A stretch of 44,668 nucleotides of DNA from contig CAZUAH010000044.1 of the NCBI GenBank assembly GCA_964617665.1, positions 1-44,668 of the forward strand, in the 5' to 3' direction. The DNA comes from JADHUC01 sp964617665. Its GTDB lineage: Bacteria; Planctomycetota; Planctomycetia; Pirellulales; Pirellulaceae. The position numbers and the translations under genes are program-made. Shown here piece after piece: positions 8,018-18,400 of the stretch. The notes under the pieces are model-generated. The model was not told the origin of the DNA. It did no database searches and saw only the letters and a list, made by a program, of their open reading frames with translations. Positions within the stretch are counted from its first letter, which is position 1. Each line of letters begins with the position of its first letter.

Positions 8018-9544
8018 CTAACTTGGCTCGGACGACGACAGCACGGATTGCAGCTCATTCAGAGTGGCGGGTTTTTCGATGATCCAATCGGGCCGGTCTT
8101 TCTCCGAAAACCGTTTCGCCACGTCACTCGCCGGCCAGCCGGTAATCAATGCTACGGGAAATGTGGGATTCGTCTCCTTGATCGCTCGAACGACTTCCGA
8201 GCCATCCATTCCCGGCATGCCGAGGTCGGTGATCACAAGATCGTAATCGCCCTCTTGAAACATAGCCAAACCTGATGGGCCATCCTCCGCCAGATCGGCT
8301 CGATGGCCGAGCGTTTTCAACATCCATTTCGTCGAGTCACGTACGTGCTCATCGTCATCAATGTACAGAATGCGTTTCTCGACGAGACCATTTTCGGTTA
8401 GCGAAATGGGGACTTGTGGCGTTTCCGGCTCCGATATCCGCGGGAACGATATCTCGAATGTCGTACCTGCTCCGGAACGGCTCGATAGGCTGATGCTGCC
8501 GTTGTGTTTCTGCACGATTCCATAACAGACGGATAAGCCAAGACCGCTGCCATTGGGACTGTTCGAGTAGTACGGTTCGAGACAACGACGCTGCTCATCA
8601 TCGGTCATTCCGAGGCCCGTGTCGGAAACGCGCATGGTTACGGATTCGTCGGTGGAACGAAGACTGACGTTGATCGTTCCACCCTCGGGCATTGCATCGA
8701 TGGCGTTAAAGACCAAATTGACCAACATTTGGCGCATCTCTACCGGGCTGCCCTGTATCAGTGACGGCTCTTCACCGGACTGCACGTGAAAGTCAATCTC
8801 GACACCGGACTTCTGCGGTTCGTCTTTCCATTTGGGACGCGTGAGGTGCGGTATCTGCTGAACGATTTCCTTCAAATCCATGCATTCCATCGCGGCCTCG
8901 TCACGCTGGCCGGTAAACCGCTGGAGGCTTTGGACAACGGCTGCGGCGTCAGAGGCATTTTGGGAGATAGCCGCAACCCACTCTTGATGATCTGGGGCCA
9001 ACCCCAAGGCCTTTTCCAGGAGTTGTGTGTAACCGACAATCGGGGACAGCGTATTGTTCAAATCATGAGCAAGTCCGTGCGACATCTCTCCCAGTGCACT
9101 AAGCCGTTCTCGCTCGACGATCTTCTGATACGCGTTCTCGACCGACTTGAGAAGTAGGTACAAAAGAGACAACAAACTGCAGACCCATATCCCCGTGAGC
9201 ACCTTCTCGAGGACTATTCTTGTTCGGCTGTTATCGCCTACTATGGCCACGTTTTCCAAAGACGGTATGTCTTCGGTTACGCCAAGAAACATCTCAAACG
9301 CAGCCGCGACGGCACATACGAGAACAGCACACTTGACGGAGGTAGGCAGATATGGCTTGCGAGACAGGATGACAAAGACGCTCATAAGAAACACGAACAC
9401 AACGAAGCGGGCCAAGCCCTCGGTCAGTTTCCCGATAAGTTGTTGTTGCTGTGCGATCTCAAGCAAAGCCACGGCAACCGCGGCGGTCGCAAATAAGGCG
9501 AGTGCCTGCCAGCCAAAGCGTACATGATGATGGGGCGAAGACAT
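8018..9544 (-). CDS. Membrane hybrid sensor histidine kinase with C-terminal receiver
   Basis: The start is set at ATG 9544, preceded by GAGGTGACC at good distance; a longer reading to 9745 adds 67 residues of poor composition. Of 508 residues, about 1-135 hold four hydrophobic segments (roughly 11-30, 44-61, 72-91, 114-134) and the loop after 92 carries a short extracytoplasmic part. The HisKA motif LAHDLNN places the phospho-His at 160. The N box NLVFNAIDA (Asn280), DTGLGM and GSGLGLSV form the ATPase. A receiver follows from about 390 with acidic pocket DDD and phospho-acceptor Asp440 (VITDLGMPGMDG), and EKPA supplies the Lys. It should autophosphorylate and pass phosphate to its own receiver. 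No response regulator with a DNA-binding domain lies nearby, so the output is unknown. Confidence 0.93.
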   Translation of the reverse strand: MSSPHHHVRFGWQALALFATAAVAVALLEIAQQQQLIGKLTEGLARFVVFVFLMSVFVILSRKPYLPTSVKCAVLVCAVAAAFEMFLGVTEDIPSLENVAIVGDNSRTRIVLEKVLTGIWVCSLLSLLYLLLKSVENAYQKIVERERLSALGEMSHGLAHDLNNTLSPIVGYTQLLEKALGLAPDHQEWVAAISQNASDAAAVVQSLQRFTGQRDEAAMECMDLKEIVQQIPHLTRPKWKDEPQKSGVEIDFHVQSGEEPSLIQGSPVEMRQMLVNLVFNAIDAMPEGGTINVSLRSTDESVTMRVSDTGLGMTDDEQRRCLEPYYSNSPNGSGLGLSVCYGIVQKHNGSISLSSRSGAGTTFEISFPRISEPETPQVPISLTENGLVEKRILYIDDDEHVRDSTKWMLKTLGHRADLAEDGPSGLAMFQEGDYDLVITDLGMPGMDGSEVVRAIKETNPTFPVALITGWPASDVAKRFSEKDRPDWIIEKPATLNELQSVLSSSEPS

Positions 9545-9800
9545 CCTCGTGGTCACCTCAAATGCGCCGAGCAATGCGGCCGATGGTCCTGGATTCAGAG
9601 GACTCCCACACGGCGCGAAGTATCCTAGAGAAGCGCAGAACTGACCACAATCCCCACAATCGTGCCGTCCTGATAGACGATACAGCCTTAGTAGGAATTG
9701 CCACTGGCGCGGGAGGACTGCCTTTGCGATGACTTCTCGACGCAAGGCCCACCTTCAGATTCAAGTTGCGTGCGCGAGCTCAACGACAGGCTCCATTCAA

Positions 9801-12098
9801 TCACTCGGCCAGAGTGTTCGATTGAATCTCCAAGGACTCGATCTCGCCGATGTGCAGTTGAGAGAACTGCGCTTCGCCTGCGCATACGATCAGGCCTAGG
9901 CCGTCGGCCTCGTGGTTCTCGGGCGTGTGAACGTTAAACAGCCATCGGTCGTTGCAGTAGATTTCAGAGCGGTGTGCGCGGACGAGGACTCGGAGGCATT
10001 TGGGGCCTTCGGGTAAGTTCAACCCGACGATTCTGTCGATGGTCTCTTTGGCTATCATCGTGCCTTCGATTTGGAGCGATACCACGCGGATCGAATCGGT
10101 GCTCGCATCCAGAATCACAGCGTAGGCTCCAGTAGTTGTCCGTCGCCATACCAGACCCGCTTGGCCGTTCTTCCCGGGCTGGATCTGACACGTCATCATC
10201 ACGTTGGCAGCGCGAACGGCCAGCGGCAGTACGGAAGCCCCGACCGACCGGCCTTCGGTGGTTTCGCCAACGGTCTTCCACTCACCGACACCGATTTGGC
10301 TCTTGGTTGTGATGCCGTCTGTCCCATCGAGAAGAGCGCGCCGCTGGAGGCCGTCCAAGGCTGGATGGTATGCGAGCCACAGTGACCCGTCGGGCCGCTG
10401 GCGGAGTTGTTTTGCCGTGGCAAACGTCACCGCTCCGCCGCACGTGTGGTGATAGACGATGCGGTTTTCACCGTCGGGGATGATTCGCGCCACATAGTTG
10501 TCCGTACGCCCCGACCCGGAACCGAGCAGCAACGGGTCCTCCGGAATACGATAAGGACCATCTCGCTGGTCGGCCATCACATAAAATGTGCCAGACGCAT
10601 TGACACGTCCTCCAACGTCCTTTCGCGATCCGTGGCTGGAGAAGAGCAAGTAGTGACGACCGCCCATTTCGAAATACTCGGGAACCTCCATGTTGACGAA
10701 CTGGTCGCTGGTGTAGATCGGCGGCAAGTAGTCCCAGTGTTCCAGATCATTGGATTGGACGTGCGCGATGCACGCCGCTCCTCCAGTCTTGGCTGACGTG
10801 GCTAGGTAATCGTCGATACCGTCCAACACAAGGCGTCCGTCGACGATGCGAGCCCCTCCGTGAAGCTTCGCGGGTGGGAAGGTGCCCATGGCGTCGGCCG
10901 TCGATCCGTTCTCGAAGGTCCACTGGGCTAAGCAGTGCTTAGAGACAATTGCGCGGTTAGCCATTTTGGCCGATGGAGAAGAAACAACCGTTGCGGGCTT
11001 GCCAACGTGCAAACGATTTCCACCTCCGCTTGGCGGCCTCGGTTCGCTCGCCTGATCGAGGCGCAGCCGGCGTAGGGACTCCTGATCGAGAGCGACACTG
11101 TAAACCCGCGCCTCCTCGATCGCCCCGGCGAAGAAGCGAGGTCGGTTTGCTCCGGCTTCCAGGTGCCGGAGCCCCATCACCACGGCCGTGCCGCTGGGGA
11201 ATACCTGTTGCGATCCGGCATCGTGCTCGGCATACTTCTCGCCATTCCGATACAGGGTGATCTGCGGGCCTTGATACACGGCCGCGATCTGCAGCAACTC
11301 GTTCGGATCTGCGTCTTCCAGTGGATAATTCGACTGGTCGCGATCTGTGCGCCGCGCCGAATCGCTGCCGGTCATCCAAACGCCTGGTCGCTTTTCGCCG
11401 AACACGATTGCATCGAACTGGTCCGGGTGAGAACCATAGTCGAGCGTCAATACGCCGCCGCCTCGTTGTGACTTGTTGGCCAGATACGCCCAGGCAACCA
11501 ACGTCTTATCGCGGATCGGCTCCAGCTTCGGCGCCCCGCCACCTGCCTGCGCACAGAACAGTCCTTCCCAGATACGCTTGTCCGGATCGAAGTAAGCAAA
11601 CAGGTCACGACAGTCTCTGCCGCCATAGTAGGGCGGAGTGATTTCGACGATCGGATTGGCTGGCGATTTGTGCCAGTGGCGCAGGTCGCGCGAAATCAGT
11701 GCCCCAATCTTCTGATTGCCTTGAACCATGGAGCCATAGAAACACACATAACGCTCGCCGTCCTTGACGCACATACCTGTCTTCGCCCGGTCGCTGTCCC
11801 AGTGACCCGGCGGTGCTTTTGTGTCGATATCAGGCAGCGCAGTCCAGGAGACGAGGTCTTTCGAAACCGCACGACCGATGTTCGTCAACTTCCGCTGAAG
11901 AAAGAACAAGTGGTACTCGTCCCCCTCCTTCATCAACCACGTATCCCACATGCCGTACTCGGCAGGCACTTGGTAAAGCTGAGCCAAACTGTTGCCGCCC
12001 GGTAACAACGCAGTCGCAAGAACGATGGCGGAAATGGAAACAAGCATTCGGTGCCGCAACGTAGGGCAAGCCACTCTTGACAGCGTGAGCGAGTTCAT
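9801..12098 (-). CDS. Secreted GH32/clan GH-J-like beta-propeller hydrolase with an inserted, permuted LamG module
   Basis: The 765-residue product has a signal peptide (cut near NSLAQ, residue 40). A five-blade propeller opens with YGMWDTWLMKEGDEYHLFFL (Asp52) and continues with GRDCRDLFAYFD (residues 160-171, the place of the RDP motif). It resumes at 441 with AHVQSNDLEHWDYLPP and MEVPEYFEMGGRHYLLF, where Glu471 sits like the acid/base Glu of the GH32 EC motif. Between these, residues 193-347 read as the second half of a LamG jelly roll (VAWAYLANK through FAGAIEEARVYSVAL). Residues 388-436 read as its first half (AQWTFENGSTAD through LVLDGIDDYLA). A C-terminal beta-sandwich (about 610-755) is typical of GH32. 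It is the last gene of a three-gene operon; GGAGGGG precedes the start, 23 bases after the upstream stop. The substrate is unknown. Confidence 0.8.
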   Translation of the reverse strand: MNSLTLSRVACPTLRHRMLVSISAIVLATALLPGGNSLAQLYQVPAEYGMWDTWLMKEGDEYHLFFLQRKLTNIGRAVSKDLVSWTALPDIDTKAPPGHWDSDRAKTGMCVKDGERYVCFYGSMVQGNQKIGALISRDLRHWHKSPANPIVEITPPYYGGRDCRDLFAYFDPDKRIWEGLFCAQAGGGAPKLEPIRDKTLVAWAYLANKSQRGGGVLTLDYGSHPDQFDAIVFGEKRPGVWMTGSDSARRTDRDQSNYPLEDADPNELLQIAAVYQGPQITLYRNGEKYAEHDAGSQQVFPSGTAVVMGLRHLEAGANRPRFFAGAIEEARVYSVALDQESLRRLRLDQASEPRPPSGGGNRLHVGKPATVVSSPSAKMANRAIVSKHCLAQWTFENGSTADAMGTFPPAKLHGGARIVDGRLVLDGIDDYLATSAKTGGAACIAHVQSNDLEHWDYLPPIYTSDQFVNMEVPEYFEMGGRHYLLFSSHGSRKDVGGRVNASGTFYVMADQRDGPYRIPEDPLLLGSGSGRTDNYVARIIPDGENRIVYHHTCGGAVTFATAKQLRQRPDGSLWLAYHPALDGLQRRALLDGTDGITTKSQIGVGEWKTVGETTEGRSVGASVLPLAVRAANVMMTCQIQPGKNGQAGLVWRRTTTGAYAVILDASTDSIRVVSLQIEGTMIAKETIDRIVGLNLPEGPKCLRVLVRAHRSEIYCNDRWLFNVHTPENHEADGLGLIVCAGEAQFSQLHIGEIESLEIQSNTLAE

Positions 12099-12121
12099 TT
12101 TCGACGCCCCTCCAATGGCAG

Positions 12122-13384
12122 CTACATCTCTGGATATAAGTCGAGGGCCAAACTGCGAAAGTCGTTTACACGGTGGAAGGTACAGAGATCGGCGTCATGT
12201 TGGTCGCGGCCTTCGCGCGACGTCCGTGAAAGGACGAGCAGGTCCTCGCCGTCAATCAAAGGGCTAGCATACATGAAAGACTGACGCAACTTTGACGCCA
12301 TGGCGATGCAGCCCGCCTGAAACCAGTTCAGTGCATCGACGCTGTACATCAGCATCAGAATTCGCCGCTCGTTGCCGCCCGTGCCCGCGAATTCGCGACG
12401 CTGCCGCGCCTGTTGGCAGTAGCCGATCTGGTCCTGGCTGTCGGTGACCAGCGTGGCAGCCGTCCAGAACAGTCGCGATTCGCCGTCGTACACAATGTGG
12501 AATTTGCACTGCCCGCCGGGCATGGGATAGTACTGACTGAAGTCCAGATTCAGCTTCTCGCCATCGTCGTTCAGATCGCACACTCCGCAAATGCTCGCCG
12601 TGGCCATGGCGTCCATTTCCACGCGAGAGAGGAGCCTGAGTTTGCCGCCGATTTGAATCACATTCGGCTCCAACCATCGACTATTGCGGCTGCGACCGCC
12701 GCGGCATAGCTTGGGCACCGCCCCCGGAAACGGAACGGGCGGCGATATTCGCCAAGCGTCTGGGTCCATCAAGTCACGGGAAAGGTCGCCGGCGACGACG
12801 CGTTCGGCTCGCCCCGGAACGTCCAACTGGTCAAACGCGCGGTAGATGCGTCCGTTGTGAAATACGATACCTGTCGGGCAGTTCCAAAAATGGCCCTCGA
12901 ACAACGTGACGGGCTCTGACCAAGTTCGCCCACAGTCTTCACTGCGATGTAGTACCAGATCGTCGTTGCGATACCGGCCACGGCCGTCGCGATGGGCGAA
13001 CAGATATAGCGAGCTGTCGTACGTCCAGGGCATAGCCGTGAAATACTCCAACGACGGCAGACGTTCCCAACTTTCTCCGCCGTCGCTACTGCGGAGGATG
13101 TGAACCACACCAGGACGTTTCGGACCGGCACGCCACCAATACGGAACCGTCGCCAGCAAGCTGCCGTCAGGCGCGCGGGCAACGCCCGGACCGCACGTGC
13201 AAACGTTCTTATCGTCTGTCTCGGTTAGCACCGTGTAGTCCTGTGCCAACGGACGGGCCGCAGGCGTGGACGATTCGCCTCGATTTCGCTCATTCGCGAA
13301 GCAACGGGGCGAGACACCTCCCACGCCCACAGCCATCCCCGTGGAAACGAAACTCCGACGAGACACCCGAGGTTCGTTCGACAT
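12122..13384 (-). CDS. Tat-exported sialidase-like (BNR/Asp-box) beta-propeller protein
   Basis: The 420-residue product starts with a twin-arginine signal (VSRRSFVSTGMAVGVGG). Two Asp-box motifs are visible, SSDGGESWE and SEDCGRTWS, each at a blade turn of a six-blade sialidase-type propeller, followed by WLEPNVIQIGGKLRLLSRVE and YSVDALNWFQAG. In sialidases an Arg triad and a Tyr/Glu pair do catalysis; I cannot place a full triad, so it may be a sialidase-fold hydrolase of other specificity or a binding protein. AAAGGTGAATC before the ATG is a good ribosome site. It lies 80 bases after the GH-A gene and 23 bases before the GH32-like gene, so the three are probably one transcript working on one glycan. 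Confidence 0.8.
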   Translation of the reverse strand: MSNEPRVSRRSFVSTGMAVGVGGVSPRCFANERNRGESSTPAARPLAQDYTVLTETDDKNVCTCGPGVARAPDGSLLATVPYWWRAGPKRPGVVHILRSSDGGESWERLPSLEYFTAMPWTYDSSLYLFAHRDGRGRYRNDDLVLHRSEDCGRTWSEPVTLFEGHFWNCPTGIVFHNGRIYRAFDQLDVPGRAERVVAGDLSRDLMDPDAWRISPPVPFPGAVPKLCRGGRSRNSRWLEPNVIQIGGKLRLLSRVEMDAMATASICGVCDLNDDGEKLNLDFSQYYPMPGGQCKFHIVYDGESRLFWTAATLVTDSQDQIGYCQQARQRREFAGTGGNERRILMLMYSVDALNWFQAGCIAMASKLRQSFMYASPLIDGEDLLVLSRTSREGRDQHDADLCTFHRVNDFRSLALDLYPEM

Positions 13385-13464
13385 GATTCACCTTTTGAAC
13401 TTTGCTCAGTCACTACTCGAAGGGCGGGAACTGCCTATTACGCACAGGCTTTCCGCTCGTGCCC

Positions 13465-14997
13465 TCATCTTGAGCTGCCAAGTTCATGCGTCTTCGCCGG
13501 CGCGAAGATGTCTTCAATTTCTTTGTGCTCTGCGATCACCACTGCGGAATCGTACACAGCCAGATCGGTGAACGTCGTGTCGTGATCAGCCACTTTCCAC
13601 AATGCATCGTCGATTTCGTAAACACGGCCCGTCAGCAGATCGATCAAAACGGGCTTTTCGAAACCTGCATGATCGAAAGTTAATGTGAGCCGTTCGAGAT
13701 CGGGGCGCTTTCCAGGAGTGTCGCTGCTGCGCCAGAGCGTCACGAGTGAGCCTCCGTCGGACCCGCGGTAACCGAAGGCCGAGAATTTTGAGTCTTCCCC
13801 GCCACCGGCGATCCGAGCCTCGAAATCCTTGACTCGCTTGACCGTGTCGTCGAAGACGGCTGTCAGGTGCTGCACTGCGTAATACCCGATCTTCTTGTGA
13901 TGGACCGTCCTGTCGGCGTTGATGGCCAACAGTCCCTTGTAGTTGATGCGAGTGGGGTACCGCATGTCGCAAATGGCGAAGTAAGACGAGGGGATGTCGC
14001 GCCCCAGGTCGCCAAGCAGCCGTCGCAAGGCCCATTTGGCCTGGGATCGCTCGGTCCATTCGTTCTTGGCGATCGCACCAAAGCTGCCGGGCCGCGATGG
14101 TGCACCGTTCTCGCCCTGCCGAATGCCGATGTGTGGTGCGAACGATTTGGCAATCTTGCGAAGTGCCAACGCGGAGTCGTACGATTCGTCCGGATTGTAC
14201 TTGTAGGGGTGATAGATGATGGTGTTGACCAAGTCGAGTTTGTCTTGTTCGCGAAGATGCTCCAATACCTCTTTCGCGAACGTCGTGTCGAATGCTCCCC
14301 CGGCTGCGAACAGGATCTCGGCATTCGGCTGACGTTTCCTAATTGTCTCGGCAGTGCGGATGACGAACTTGGCGTATTGAACGGATCCTTCGCCGCGTCC
14401 GGTGCGAGGCTCGTTCCACAATTCCCACTCGTCAACGTATTCCGCGTAGCGATCAACAAACGCCGCCACGTAGCGTTCCCACGCCTGTAATGCCTCTTCG
14501 GACGAAATCAGCCCGCCGCCCAATCCGATTCCGCCTCCGCCGGGATAGATCGGGTTGCCATAACACAAGCACACCCACGGTTCGACGCCCTGATCGACCA
14601 TGTCGGGGACGATTTCATCGACCCAAGCCCAATCGTAAACACCGCGTTCCTTCTCCGTCTTGGCCCAGCCCGACTGAATCCGTGCCTTCTTCACACCCAG
14701 CGGACCAAGGTGTTCACGCCAGTTGGCGTAGATGGTGTAATCGCGATCCATGGTCTCCGCACCGATCGACCAATTCGAGGCTGCAATGTCGCGTGCATGC
14801 CGCGGCTGGATCTTGCCTATGTACCGATAGCCATCGCCCAATGACTGATCGAGATTAGACGGATGCCCCGGTGGCTCCGACGCAACGGCATGATCGGGAA
14901 GAACGGCTGGAAGAAGCGCAAGCCACAGAATCAAACGTGCGGTCACTCGGTTTGGGAAGGATGCGAAACTGGATCTAAGCGATATAGAGATTCTCAT
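13465..14997 (-). CDS. Secreted clan GH-A (GH39/GH5-like) glycoside hydrolase
   Basis: The start at ATG 14997 is chosen because GGAGG stands five bases before it; the ATG four codons earlier overlaps that site. The product has 510 residues. A signal peptide (LILWLALLPAVLPDHAVAS) is followed by a TIM barrel. WELWNEPRTG carries the NEP motif with the acid/base Glu at the end of strand 4. IRQGENGAPS gives a candidate nucleophile Glu on strand 7. IQSGWAKTEKERGVYDW is the strand-2 block common in GH39 and related families. A C-terminal beta domain (VTLWRSSDTPGKR onward) resembles the accessory sandwich of GH39/GH51. The enzyme should be a retaining glycosidase acting outside the cytoplasm, sugar unknown. 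It is the first gene of the operon that ends at 9801. Confidence 0.86.
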   Translation of the reverse strand: MRISISLRSSFASFPNRVTARLILWLALLPAVLPDHAVASEPPGHPSNLDQSLGDGYRYIGKIQPRHARDIAASNWSIGAETMDRDYTIYANWREHLGPLGVKKARIQSGWAKTEKERGVYDWAWVDEIVPDMVDQGVEPWVCLCYGNPIYPGGGGIGLGGGLISSEEALQAWERYVAAFVDRYAEYVDEWELWNEPRTGRGEGSVQYAKFVIRTAETIRKRQPNAEILFAAGGAFDTTFAKEVLEHLREQDKLDLVNTIIYHPYKYNPDESYDSALALRKIAKSFAPHIGIRQGENGAPSRPGSFGAIAKNEWTERSQAKWALRRLLGDLGRDIPSSYFAICDMRYPTRINYKGLLAINADRTVHHKKIGYYAVQHLTAVFDDTVKRVKDFEARIAGGGEDSKFSAFGYRGSDGGSLVTLWRSSDTPGKRPDLERLTLTFDHAGFEKPVLIDLLTGRVYEIDDALWKVADHDTTFTDLAVYDSAVVIAEHKEIEDIFAPAKTHELGSSR

Positions 14998-15009
14998 TTC
15001 AGCCTCCAT

Positions 15010-15413
15010 GGTGGATCAAGGTGTCAATCAGGCGTAGCCGCCATTGCAGGTGATTGCTCCTGCCGAGCGCCCCTCGGCTACCCAAACGGACATTTTCTTC
15101 TTGTTGGTAGTCGTCTCCTGGGCTTACGTAAATATCCCCACGCCAACTTGCGCGGCAAGCAGAGCATACGGTCAATGCTACAGAGGATTGTCTTGTTCAA
15201 ATTGCTTCTTCACTTCACAAATCCTCGTTCACCGGCTAACAGTTAGCACACTTCGTGAAGCATTTCCATAACGTTGGCCCGGAGCAAAACCGGCACGCAG
15301 AGAGTATACTCGTGGTGAAGAAGACGCAACTAGATGATCGTGCATGATTCGGAGAGAGTAGCGACAGGAAGCACGAGATTGAATGACTTCGATAGAATCT
15401 GAATTGAACACCA
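15010..15413. other. Divergent intergenic region, 404 bases, with a degenerate repeat hairpin
   Basis: This gap separates the glycan operon (leftward) from the WD40 gene (rightward), so it should hold both promoters; I could not identify -35/-10 boxes with confidence. At 15062-15078 the arms GCCGAG and CTCGGC enclose CGCCC. The preceding GCTCCTGCCGAGC differs by one base from the core of the EGEAPAEP repeat, so this is probably a decayed copy. No ORF in the gap has a believable composition. Confidence 0.5.
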
Positions 15414-18400
15414 ATGCGAGCGATCTTCGCTAATTATGCTAACTGCGACTCGTCTTGGGGCCTTGCGCTTCTCGCGTTGTCGTTCCACGGCATGGCCGGA
15501 TGCATGCCACAAGCAGAGTTCCCAAGCAGCCGTCCTGCGCAAGTGCGACACGTGCAGACCGGGCATGTGGCGAACCTTGGCAGGGCCGAGTTCTCCCAAG
15601 ATGGAAGGTATCTGCTGACAGTCTCAACGGATGGTGAGGCGATTGTATGGGATGCGCGCGACGGACGGCAGCTTCACACGCCGGGTCTGATCGATGCATT
15701 CCCGCCAGCAGGCTACCGCCGGATTGTGGACCTGAGCCCCGATGGATCACAGATTCTGGTGGGAGTGCCAGCGTCCAAATCGAACCGTGTTCAGTTGGCA
15801 CTGCGATCTGTTGTGTCGGGGGGGACGTTGCACACGCTGGACTATAGCGATGATGCGTTTCCTGAGGTGGGCGCGTTCAGCAGCGACGGGCAATATGTCT
15901 GTACGATATCGGATCGGAATCGAGGCGTGCGGTTTCACGTGTGGGATGCCAAGACCGGGGTGTGCGTCTGGTCGCCGGACAGGAAGCTGCCGTACGATGT
16001 GGATTACCTGGAGGCGATAAAGGACGAGATCAAATCCGGCAAACAGCGATTCGATTTCACGGTGGGTGGCAACGTGAGCTATCTACTGTTTCTTCGTCAC
16101 GTCCGACCGGATGGCCGCCCGCTAACCTTCAACCGTCCGCTGAGGATGTACAACTGGACGGAGGGGGTCTTCGGTCCCGGCGGACGATGTTTCGTTACGC
16201 GAGAAGCGTCTGATGTGGATTTTGATGAAGCCACATTGTGGAATGTCGATTCGTGCAGACCTATCAAGAGGTTCCGTAACGCGCATGACGAACAGAATAC
16301 TCACACCTTCCATCCCAATGGCCGATCCCTCATTGTCGGCGCCAGGACCAAGGGCGCCCGGCTGGTGGACGCGAAGACGGGCGAGGTGATACAAACGTTC
16401 GAGGGACACGAGGAAGACATAACGTGCCTTGCATTCGCTCCCGACGGAAGCAGTATTCTCACGGGCGACAAACATGGCGTGGTGATCATGTGGGATGTCG
16501 CTACGGCGAGGCCAATACGCGTTTGGCCCAGACACAGCGGTGGCGTCTTCTCGGTCGCTTATCATCCGGATGGCCAGCGGGTCCTGTTCGGTTGCGGTGA
16601 TGGAATGGCGATCGAGTATCGCGCCGACACGGGCCAACAACGTATGTCTTTGTCGTTGCGTCAGGGAGCCCGAAGGACTCGAGGCGTCACGGCCCAGTAT
16701 TCTCCCGAGGGGCGACGGATTCTTACTCGCACGATTCATGATTGGCACCATCCGGATTGGTCTGCCGTGTTGTGGAATGCCAAGACGGGTTTGCAGGTGT
16801 GCACAATCGGTGCTTCGCCGCAGGGCCGTTTGGAACTCAGCCCGAACGGCAAATGGGCCGTGCGTCAGTCGAAGGCGCCCCTCCATCTGTGGAGCACAGA
16901 AACGGGGCGACGCGTCCATTCGTTTCATGCAAGAATGTGCAGGCCCAAAAGCCGACCAGCAGTGTACTCGGGTGAAGCCTCGGCTACGCCACCGCAATCG
17001 TCAAAAGGTGTCGGCGTCTGGGGGCGGCGAATGGCACAACCGACCAGCAGTTCGCTGTGGCTGACGAGCGAGGTCAAAGAGACCTTCGACACGATTCCTG
17101 GGATCGACCGGGAAGCGAAGCAGTGGCTGAATTCGTGGGTCGAAGAGCTGGCTGCGAAGCCTCAGGAGGAAGTCCGTTCAGGCTTTCATCTCTTTGCCAA
17201 GGCGCATGACGGCGCCCTTCGCCCGGCGGCATGGGGCACTTACAGCGGCCCCCGTCGCTTGATTGCGCGTCTCGATCAGGGTGAATTGGCGTGCAAGTAC
17301 GATGCGGAGCCTCTAATGCCGACCGCGGCGACGCTGACCCAAGATGGTTCGCGGTTGCTGGTCGCCTATTGCGAGACGGGCAACAGCAAAGAAAAGGGAC
17401 GTAAGACGCTGATTGTCTGGGACACCAAGACAGGCAAGCGATTGAAAACGATCGACGTGACACAAGCCGAATTGGCCCCTTCCTGGGACGTCAGACTACT
17501 TACGCTCAGTCCAGACGACCGACACTTGGCGATGGGATACGAATATCGCATCGTTCTGTTCAACATGACGACGGAACAGAGTTTGTTGGTTGGCCCAAGC
17601 GGACCGTACAGCGTGACGAAACCACTCGTTCTGTTCAGCCCCGACAGCCGACGAGTGTTCTGCTACGGCCGTCGACGTACGCTCTGGGATATCCAACGGA
17701 AAGTACAGCTGGTGGATCTCGGCGCGTACAACGGCGTCGAACGGCCGCTGTTCAGTCCTAATGGCAAGTACCTGTTCGCGGTCAGCAGCGACTATTCGCG
17801 CGATGTCGTCGGTGCAATTATCTGGGACTGTGAAACCGGGCAGGTGCTGCATAAACTCGGAAGCCAAGCCGTCGTTCTGACGTTCTCGCGGTCGGGCGAT
17901 CGTATGGTGGCCTTTCGAGGCGACATGAAGAACGCCGAACTGTGGGACTTCAACAACGGCCGAAAACTGCGCGAATTGATCGGACCTGCTGGCGAATCTG
18001 TACGCGAAGCCTTATATACTCCCGATGGTGATCGACTGATCACGACGCACAATCACGCACTGGCCGTTTGGGATATTACGTCGGGAGAGATGCTCAATTC
18101 GCACATCGACGAGACATATCCATTCGACTACTACAACAATATGCAATCGCCCTTCCTCTTGGATGGCACAAAGCGGCTGATTTCGGTGCATCGCAACGGC
18201 GCGGTCGTCTGGGATGTAGCCAGCGGAGAACCGATTCACAAATTGCGGGCACCCTACGCGCCGCGAACGTCAGTGCTGCTTGGTCACGAGCCCAATACGC
18301 TGCTGACCGTTTCACCGGGCAAGAAAACCATTCTTTGGGATCTGGAATCCGGTCAGCAGCGGGTGACGTATGAAGGCATGCCTTCCGATATCACCGCTGG

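Noticed and set aside
13867..14490. 207-residue plus-strand frame inside the GH-A gene
   Set aside because: It is a shadow of the minus-strand gene, which carries clear catalytic motifs.
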